Positions 25,104-31,807 of a stretch of DNA of 31,807 nucleotides are shown here, piece by piece. Position 1 is the first letter of the stretch; every line of letters starts with the position of its first letter. The notes beneath the pieces were generated by a model. It worked only from the letters and a program-made list of their open reading frames with translations. It was not told the DNA's origin and did no database searches. This stretch comes from Bacteroidales bacterium (GTDB lineage: Bacteria > Bacteroidota > Bacteroidia > Bacteroidales > FEN-979), in contig JALNWE010000031.1 of the NCBI GenBank assembly GCA_023231065.1, forward strand, positions 1 through 31,807. The letters are read 5' to 3'. The position numbers and the translations under genes are program-made.

Positions 25104-27917
25104 ATGGATTATAATTTCCCGGAAATCGAAAAAAAATGGCAGAAATATTGGGTCGATCATAAGACATTCAAAACGGAGATTGATCCTTCACGTCCGAAAT
25201 ATTATGTACTCGATATGTTCCCCTACCCTTCCGGGGCTGGTTTACACGTTGGTCATCCGTTGGGATATATTGCATCTGATATCTATTCACGCTACAAACG
25301 GCTTAAAGGGTTTAATGTGCTCCATCCTATGGGATATGATGCCTATGGCCTTCCAGCCGAACAATATGCAATACAAACCGGGACCCATCCTGCAGTTACT
25401 ACCGGAAAAAACATAGCCCGTTACCGGGAACAGATGGATAAGATCGGTTTTTGCTACGATTGGGACCGGCAAGTAAAGACCTGTGACCCTGACTATTATA
25501 AGTGGACACAGTGGACTTTTATCCGGCTTTTTCATCATTGGTATAATAACAAAACACAAAAAGCAGGGCCGGTTTCGGAATTGGTTAAAATTTTCGCTAC
25601 GGAAGGTAACGGAAAAGTCAACGCCGCTACAACGCCTCAATGGTTCAAAGAGGTCGCCCGTAAAGATCCTTCCTTCAGCCCGGACTGGGATGGCATTTTT
25701 TCAGCAGGGCAATGGAACGGTTTTCCAGAGAAAACGCAACAGGAGATCCTGATGAATTACCGGTTGGCTTATCTGAGCGATGCGGTTGTGAACTGGTGCC
25801 CGGAATTGGGAACCGTTCTGGCAAACGATGAAGTTGCCAATGGATTTTCGGTACGCGGGGGACATCCTGTTGAACGAAAACTCATGCGGCAATGGTTCCT
25901 GCGAATCACTGCTTATGCCCAGCGTTTGTTAGACGGGCTCAATCAGGTCGATTTTTCAGATTCGCTGAAAGAGATGCAGCGCAACTGGATCGGTCGGTCG
26001 GAAGGCGCCGAAATCTATTTCCCTATAAAAGATACCGGTTTCTCGCTGAATATTTTTACCACCCGCCCTGATACCATTTTCGGGGCCACTTTCATGGTAC
26101 TGGCCCCGGAACATGAATTGATCGATAAAATAACTACTCCCGAAAGAAAAAAGGCTGTAACGGACTACATCCACGAAACCATGAACCGTTCAGAAAGGGA
26201 ACGGATGGCAGAGGTAAAAAAGATCACGGGAAAATTCACAGGCGCTTTTTGTCTGAACCCGTTCAATGGCGCTGCTATCCCGATCTGGGTGGCCGATTAT
26301 GTGTTAGCCGGATATGGCACAGGCGCCATCATGGCGGTCCCTGCCCATGACAGCCGCGATTATGATTTTGCAAAACATTTTTCCCTCCCCATCACCGAGG
26401 TTGTTTCAGGTGGCGACATCTCTGAGACTTCTTATGATGCCAAAGACGGAATACTGATCAATTCGGATTTTATCAATGGTTTGCAGGTCAGGGACGCCAT
26501 TCATACGGTTATTCAAAGGATCAATGAAATGGGCATCGGCAGGGGGACCGTGAATTTCCGGCTTCGGGATGCTATTTTCAGCAGGCAAAGATATTGGGGA
26601 GAACCATTCCCGGTTTATTTCAAAGATGGAATTGCTTATACCCTCGATGACAGCGAACTTCCGCTTCGCCTTCCTGAAGTTGATACCTATCTTCCAACCG
26701 AGACCGGCGAACCTCCTTTGGCACGCGCTAAAAACTGGACAACAAAAGAAGGTTTTCCACTTGAAACCAATACCATGCCGGGTTTTGCCGGTTCAAGCGG
26801 ATATTATCTGCGGTATATGGATCCGCGTAATGACCGTGAATATTTTTCACATGAAGCCGTCTCTTATTGGCAGGATGTGGATTTTTATCTCGGAGGAGAT
26901 GAACATGCCACCGGACATCTGATCTATTCCAGGTTCTGGAATAAGTTTTTATTCGATATCGGATTATCCGTAAAAGAAGAACCTTATAAAAAATTGATCA
27001 ACCAGGGAAAAATACAGGGAAGATCAAGCATTGTATCTCGCATCAAGGGAACCAACACTTTTGTATCAAGTGGCCTGAAGGATCAGTTTGATACCATCCC
27101 GATGCACGTGGATGTGAATATGGTTTCCAATGACCTGCTTGACATGGATGCATTCCGTAACTGGCGTCCAGACCTTTCCGGGGCTGAATTTGTCCTTGAA
27201 GATGGAAAATTCCTGTGTGATTACGCCCTGGAAAAAATGTCGAAGTCGTTATACAACGTGGTTAATCCCGATCAGTTGATTGAAAAATACGGCGCCGATA
27301 CTTTCCGCCTTTATGAAATGTTCCTGGGTCCCCTGGAACAATCGAAACCTTGGGACACCAATGGCATTGAAGGCGTTTTTCGTTTCATGCGTAAATTCTG
27401 GCGTCTCTTTCATGATGGGGATAACGAATTTTATGTTTCCGACGAAACGCCCCTCTTGCCCGAACTGAGGACGCTACATAAAACCATTAAAAAACTACAG
27501 GATGATATTGAACGTTTGTCGTTGAACACGGGAGTGAGTACTTTTATGATCTGTGTTAATGAACTTTCCGAACTGAAATGTAACAAACGTGCGATTCTCA
27601 ATGACCTGGTCATACTGATTGCGCCCTATGCGCCCCATATTGCCGAAGAACTCTGGAATCAACTGGGCCATGACACGAGTGTTTCCTTTGCCACTTTCCC
27701 GCAATTCAATCCGGAATACCTTATTGAATCCACTTTTGAATATCCGGTCTCTTTTAACGGAAAAACACGTTTTAAACTCGAACTTCCGGTCAATCTTTCA
27801 CCGGCAGAAATCGAGAAAGCCGCCCTGGATGCTAAAGAATCAGAAAAATGGCTGGAAGGAAAACCACCCCGAAAAGTGATCGTGGTCCCTAAAAAGATAA
27901 TCAACATCGTGCTATAA
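25104..27917 (+). CDS. leuS: Leucyl-tRNA synthetase
   Basis: The 937-residue class I synthetase charges tRNA-Leu. The HIGH motif is HVGH (48-51, after MFPYPSGAGL) and the second ATP site is KMSKS (711-715). The CP1 editing domain is present, with TTRPDTIFGATF and GTGAIMAVPAHDSRDYDFA. Between them lies the extended segment beginning HHWYNNKTQKAG (about 146), which I recognise from Bacteroidota LeuRS and which explains the length above the usual 860. The C-terminal tRNA-binding extension ends in KVIVVPKKIINIVL. The A2M gene follows on the same strand 96 bases later. Confidence 0.97.
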   Translation: MDYNFPEIEKKWQKYWVDHKTFKTEIDPSRPKYYVLDMFPYPSGAGLHVGHPLGYIASDIYSRYKRLKGFNVLHPMGYDAYGLPAEQYAIQTGTHPAVTTGKNIARYREQMDKIGFCYDWDRQVKTCDPDYYKWTQWTFIRLFHHWYNNKTQKAGPVSELVKIFATEGNGKVNAATTPQWFKEVARKDPSFSPDWDGIFSAGQWNGFPEKTQQEILMNYRLAYLSDAVVNWCPELGTVLANDEVANGFSVRGGHPVERKLMRQWFLRITAYAQRLLDGLNQVDFSDSLKEMQRNWIGRSEGAEIYFPIKDTGFSLNIFTTRPDTIFGATFMVLAPEHELIDKITTPERKKAVTDYIHETMNRSERERMAEVKKITGKFTGAFCLNPFNGAAIPIWVADYVLAGYGTGAIMAVPAHDSRDYDFAKHFSLPITEVVSGGDISETSYDAKDGILINSDFINGLQVRDAIHTVIQRINEMGIGRGTVNFRLRDAIFSRQRYWGEPFPVYFKDGIAYTLDDSELPLRLPEVDTYLPTETGEPPLARAKNWTTKEGFPLETNTMPGFAGSSGYYLRYMDPRNDREYFSHEAVSYWQDVDFYLGGDEHATGHLIYSRFWNKFLFDIGLSVKEEPYKKLINQGKIQGRSSIVSRIKGTNTFVSSGLKDQFDTIPMHVDVNMVSNDLLDMDAFRNWRPDLSGAEFVLEDGKFLCDYALEKMSKSLYNVVNPDQLIEKYGADTFRLYEMFLGPLEQSKPWDTNGIEGVFRFMRKFWRLFHDGDNEFYVSDETPLLPELRTLHKTIKKLQDDIERLSLNTGVSTFMICVNELSELKCNKRAILNDLVILIAPYAPHIAEELWNQLGHDTSVSFATFPQFNPEYLIESTFEYPVSFNGKTRFKLELPVNLSPAEIEKAALDAKESEKWLEGKPPRKVIVVPKKIINIVL

Positions 27918-28013
27918 GGTATAACGGGAATCCGCCTTCCGGTATAATCTTTGCTCCGTTATTTGCTTTTATTATCATTGTTTTTCTTACATTTCCGGTT
28001 AAATTTTCTGATC

Positions 28014-31000
28014 ATGAAAACCAAGGTCATTCTTTTGCTTTTCATCCTTTTTATTTTATCCACAACCGGGCGCCTTGTTGCCGGGTCCCGGCAGGATATA
28101 CGGGCAGGCCATAACAGGCAAAATCCACAACTTTCAGGACAAAAAGAGGAACAGAAAAAGAAGAAAGCAGCAGGGTTACTTCAACCATATCAAGGGATGT
28201 GGAAATCCGTTGATTCATTGACAAACCTTGGTCAACCCAGATCTGCCCTGAAAATGGTAAACAATATCTATTCCCGCGCAAAAGAGGAGAAAAATGAACC
28301 TCAGTTTTTAAAAACCATTCTTTACCGGGTTCGCCTTGATGCTGATTTTCAGGAAGACTTTTTGGATCAGGCTGTTCGTGATATACATGCGGAATTGGCA
28401 ACATATATGGGCCCTGCTTCTTATGTTATGCATTCCATCCTTGGTGAAATCTACTGGAAATATTATCAGAACAATGTCTGGCAACTTGCTGATCGGACCC
28501 GGGTAAATTCCAATGAAACCGATAGCCTGGCCACATGGGATCTGAATACGCTCGCCCAGGCTGCCGTCAACGAGTATCTGTTGTCGCTGAACAATGCATC
28601 CATAACCCGGGCTATCCCGGTGGAAACCTATAAAGCCATTCTTGAAATCACCGGAGACACCAGCCTGAGGAATCATGTCAATAAGACTGACGATTTTCTG
28701 TTACATCCGACATTGTTTGACTTTTTAGCCTGGCGCGCCCTTGATTTTTTCACCTGCGGGCAACAACCCAAAACTCAAACTTCTAATCTATTTCTTGTTG
28801 ACAAAACGGGCTTTTTCGCTCCTTCACCTGAGTTTTCCACCTTCCTTTCAGGTCCGGTCGTTTCTTTGGTTGGCCCTTCTTATCAATACGATTCCATTTC
28901 AAGGGATTATTTTTCTTTTCGTATCTATCAGCAGTTGGTCGCTTTCCACCTTCCTGATAAAAATCCGGCAGCTTTAATCGATATTGAACTTAAACGTCTT
29001 GAATTCATGAAAAACAAGGCTGTTTTCATGAATACGGATAGCCTTTACCGGATGGCGCTTGAGAACCTGGAACGGAATTTTCAAAAATCTTTTTATACTA
29101 CCCTGGTCTCTTACCAGCTGGCTAATTGGCTTAACGGCCAAGGACAATTGTACAGACCCCTGGAATCGGAAAACCATCGGGGAGAAATCCTGGATGCTGC
29201 AACAATATGCGAGAACGCCATAAAGCGTTTTCCTGCCTCGGAGGGAGCTAAAAAGTGCAAAAGCCTGCTCCGTTCGATCCACGAGCCTTTTTTACAAATA
29301 ACCTGTGAATTGGCAGTAACGGCAGAAAATCCATTCCTGGCCCTGTTGGGTTTTAAAAACCTGAAAGAATTGAATTTCAGACTTATAAAAACAGAACCTG
29401 AAACATACGCCGAAAAATCAGCCTCCATGGAACGAAAAGATTTTTTCCGGTACCTGGCTGAACAGCCTGCCACGAAAACCTGGTCGATTAACCTGCCGGA
29501 AATGAGCGACTACCAACAACACACCACAGAAATCCGAATACCGGAAGTAGCTCCGGGATTTTATGTTTTAATGGGATCTACAGATAAGACTTTCAGGGAT
29601 CCCGGTTGTACCTATGCCGCTACCCCTTTCTGGTCTACCCGGATCAGCTATGTCAGTAAACGTAATGAAAAAGGAAATCTCGACTATTTTATTCTTGACA
29701 GGAACACCGGTATGCCCATGAAAAACATCCCCGTAGAAGTTTGGACAAAAATATATGACTACACCTCCAGAAAATATATAGCCACAAAGCTGAATGAATA
29801 TTTTTCTGATGATAAAGGATTCTTTTCCATTCCCGCCCCGGAACAAAAACAACGTGAAACAAACCTCTTTTTGAAGATCCGTGATAAAGAGGATCTGTTA
29901 ATTACTGACAATTTTTATCTATATCCCGTACAACCTTCACCGGAAAGAACCTACCAGCAAACCATGCTTTATACCGATCGTGCCATTTACAGGCCTGGAC
30001 AACCAGTTTACTTCAAAGGGATCATTCTTGAAAAGACAGGCGACCGGTCAAAAATCCGCGCAGGGCAGACCACGACAGTCAGCTTCCTGGATGTGAATGG
30101 CCAACTGATCGCTAAAACAAAGCTCATCTCCAATGATTTCGGGTCGTTTAACGGATCTTTTATCGCTCCACAGGGAGTTCTGAATGGCCTGATGACGATT
30201 TCAAATGAATCAGGTTCGGTTTCTGTTTCTGTGGAAGAATACAAACGTCCGACTTTCGAAGTGGTCTTTCATCCGCTTGAAGGTAACTATAAACTGGGCA
30301 AATCATTAACAATTTCTGGAAAAGTCTCAGCTTATGCCGGAAATGCCATTGATGGCGCCATTGTCCGATATCGCGTGGTCCGTACGGCCCGTTTTCCATT
30401 TTATGATATGGGTTGGTACCGGCCTTTTCCTGTTTCACCGGAGACAGAGATCACCCATGGATTCACCAGAACGGGGATTAACGGACAATTTACCATTGAT
30501 TTCCGCGCAATTCCTGATTTCTCAGTGGAAAAGAAGTCAAATCCTGTATTTGATTTCCGGGTTTATGCCGACGTAACTGATATCACGGGTGAAATGCAAT
30601 CGTCCGTCCAAACGGTTTCAATTGGATATCAATCGCTGCTGATCGGGACCAATATCCCTGAACTGGTCAACCTTTTATCAGATAGTTTATTTACAATTTC
30701 CACCACCAATCTCAATGGCGCCCATACCCCGGCCGATGTAAATATAAACCTGAAACATTTGCATCAACCGGATCATGTATTCAAACCAAGGGTTTGGGCG
30801 CGTCCTGACCTTATGACCATTGCAAGGGACGACTTTTATAACCAGTTCCCAAATGATATTTATGGTGAGGATAATAATCCGGCAACATGGTCTGCAGATC
30901 CGGGATTATTCGAACAGGTTTTAAACACCGGAGTTGATAGTGTACTTCATTTTACAAAAATGTCCCGTGGTTTCTACCCAACCGGGTTGCAACCGGGGAT

Positions 31001-31807
31001 TTATCAACTCGTCCTTTCATCTGTCGATCCGTTCGGGGAAAAAATCAGCAAAACTATTGTTTTTACAGTCTTTGATCCGGGTTCAAAAGAAATTCCCATT
31101 CAGACAATGAACTGGTTCGTTCCTTTAAAAACATCGGGTGAACCAGGCGAAACTGCGCGTTTCATCATGGGTTCAAAAGAAGAAAATATCAACCTCATTT
31201 ATGAGATCCGTCGTCACGACAGTCTTATTTCAAGGGAATGGCTGTTGCTTAACAACCGTTCGCTTCTGCTCGAGATTCCAATCCATGAATCAGACCGGGG
31301 AAATTTTTCTGTCAATTTCTTTTTTGTCAAAAATAACAGGGCTTTCCAGAATAGTCAGGTCATAACGGTCCCATACGCAAATAAAAAACTTGATATTGTC
31401 TGTGAGACCTTCCGCGACAAACTGGATCCCGGTGCAAAGGAAGAGTGGAAAATCCGGATCAGCGACCAGGATAAAAAAGGAGTTTTGGCTGAATTTCTGG
31501 CCAGTATGTATGATGCCTCTCTAAATGTTTTCCGTACCAACACATGGACATTCGACCTGTATGAAAAGTATTACACCATCAACCCCTGGGATGTCAACAA
31601 TGCTTTCAGGATTGTTTCGGGACAATGGTTTTCAACAATCGGTGAAACCGCTTCCGAAGAATTTAATATTTTGTCCGGTTATAGACTCAATTGGTTTGGA
31701 CTTCCTTATTTCGGAAATGATTACCGGATGGGACGTTACCGTCTGGGGACAGCAAATACCGATCTGATGATGGTTAATTCTTCGGCTAAAACCATGGAAG
31801 CTCCTTC
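28014..31807 (+). CDS. Alpha-2-macroglobulin family protein, 3' end cut by the window
   Basis: An open frame from ATG 28014 runs to the window edge (1,264 complete codons, no stop met in the parts I translated). It starts with a signal peptide (MKTKVILLLFILFILSTTG). An N-terminal helical region of roughly 350 residues with TPR-like spacing comes first. Macroglobulin domains follow, with the MG2 hallmark TDRAIYRPGQPVYFKG near residue 654, then VEEYKRPTFEVVF, and LAEFLASMYDASLNVF further on. No Cys-Gly-Glu-Gln thioester is seen in the visible part, though it could lie beyond the edge. Bacterial relatives are periplasmic or surface protease traps or envelope-maintenance proteins. There is an imperfect -7 box (TAAATTTT, 28000-28007) just before the ATG. 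Confidence 0.85.
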   Translation, partial: MKTKVILLLFILFILSTTGRLVAGSRQDIRAGHNRQNPQLSGQKEEQKKKKAAGLLQPYQGMWKSVDSLTNLGQPRSALKMVNNIYSRAKEEKNEPQFLKTILYRVRLDADFQEDFLDQAVRDIHAELATYMGPASYVMHSILGEIYWKYYQNNVWQLADRTRVNSNETDSLATWDLNTLAQAAVNEYLLSLNNASITRAIPVETYKAILEITGDTSLRNHVNKTDDFLLHPTLFDFLAWRALDFFTCGQQPKTQTSNLFLVDKTGFFAPSPEFSTFLSGPVVSLVGPSYQYDSISRDYFSFRIYQQLVAFHLPDKNPAALIDIELKRLEFMKNKAVFMNTDSLYRMALENLERNFQKSFYTTLVSYQLANWLNGQGQLYRPLESENHRGEILDAATICENAIKRFPASEGAKKCKSLLRSIHEPFLQITCELAVTAENPFLALLGFKNLKELNFRLIKTEPETYAEKSASMERKDFFRYLAEQPATKTWSINLPEMSDYQQHTTEIRIPEVAPGFYVLMGSTDKTFRDPGCTYAATPFWSTRISYVSKRNEKGNLDYFILDRNTGMPMKNIPVEVWTKIYDYTSRKYIATKLNEYFSDDKGFFSIPAPEQKQRETNLFLKIRDKEDLLITDNFYLYPVQPSPERTYQQTMLYTDRAIYRPGQPVYFKGIILEKTGDRSKIRAGQTTTVSFLDVNGQLIAKTKLISNDFGSFNGSFIAPQGVLNGLMTISNESGSVSVSVEEYKRPTFEVVFHPLEGNYKLGKSLTISGKVSAYAGNAIDGAIVRYRVVRTARFPFYDMGWYRPFPVSPETEITHGFTRTGINGQFTIDFRAIPDFSVEKKSNPVFDFRVYADVTDITGEMQSSVQTVSIGYQSLLIGTNIPELVNLLSDSLFTISTTNLNGAHTPADVNINLKHLHQPDHVFKPRVWARPDLMTIARDDFYNQFPNDIYGEDNNPATWSADPGLFEQVLNTGVDSVLHFTKMSRGFYPTGLQPGIYQLVLSSVDPFGEKISKTIVFTVFDPGSKEIPIQTMNWFVPLKTSGEPGETARFIMGSKEENINLIYEIRRHDSLISREWLLLNNRSLLLEIPIHESDRGNFSVNFFFVKNNRAFQNSQVITVPYANKKLDIVCETFRDKLDPGAKEEWKIRISDQDKKGVLAEFLASMYDASLNVFRTNTWTFDLYEKYYTINPWDVNNAFRIVSGQWFSTIGETASEEFNILSGYRLNWFGLPYFGNDYRMGRYRLGTANTDLMMVNSSAKTMEAP

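Noticed and set aside
27918..28013. Hairpin CGGGAA / TTCCGG after leuS as a terminator
   Set aside because: Only four continuous base pairs with an internal mismatch, and no proper T run directly after it.
1..31807. CRISPR array, IS element, prophage or toxin-antitoxin pair
   Set aside because: I looked for regularly spaced direct repeats, transposase or integrase motifs and short overlapping gene pairs and found none.

Overview
The window reads as a Bacteroidota chromosome segment, most like Bacteroidales or a related anaerobic lineage. Several signals point there. Two proteins end in type IX secretion (T9SS type A) sorting domains. The leucyl-tRNA synthetase has the Bacteroidota-type insertion. 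The gene order ftsX / DUF3098 / uppP / truB is one I associate with this phylum. Start codons lack Shine-Dalgarno sequences, and many intergenic regions carry the Bacteroidota -7 promoter box TAnnTTTG. A radical-SAM anaerobic sulfatase maturase suggests an anaerobic or microaerobic life. I see no insertion sequence, phage gene, CRISPR array or rRNA.

Layout. Positions 1-469 hold no recognisable gene. A tRNA-Asn(GTT) on the minus strand follows, with its own promoter and terminator. Two plus-strand envelope genes come next: an outer-membrane barrel/SPOR protein and a TPR protein. A B12-binding radical SAM protein and a dihydropyrimidinase/hydantoinase lie on the minus strand. An anaerobic sulfatase maturase (plus) converges on a Ser-type, T9SS-sorted sulfatase (minus); they are probably enzyme and substrate. 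A two-component-type propeller gene at 11389-12477 looks truncated: its last codons are the terminator of the adjacent tRNA-Val(CAC). An HD-domain hydrolase and a pair of stand-alone receiver proteins follow on the minus strand.

From 24999 down to 14222 eight minus-strand genes are packed with gaps of at most about 45 bases or overlaps: an AsmA-like giant protein, ftsX, DUF3098, uppP, truB, a T9SS-sorted BNR/propeller protein, tadA and rhaD. This looks like one long transcription unit joining division, wall-lipid recycling and tRNA modification to an exported protein and a sugar aldolase. Divergent from it is leuS, followed by a large alpha-2-macroglobulin-family gene that runs off the right edge.

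Most content is ordinary core genome. The points most worth a second look are the propeller gene broken at the tRNA-Val terminator, the maturase/Ser-sulfatase/T9SS combination, and two genes whose -7 boxes sit exactly five bases before the ATG, suggesting leaderless mRNAs. I found no convincing new multi-gene system.
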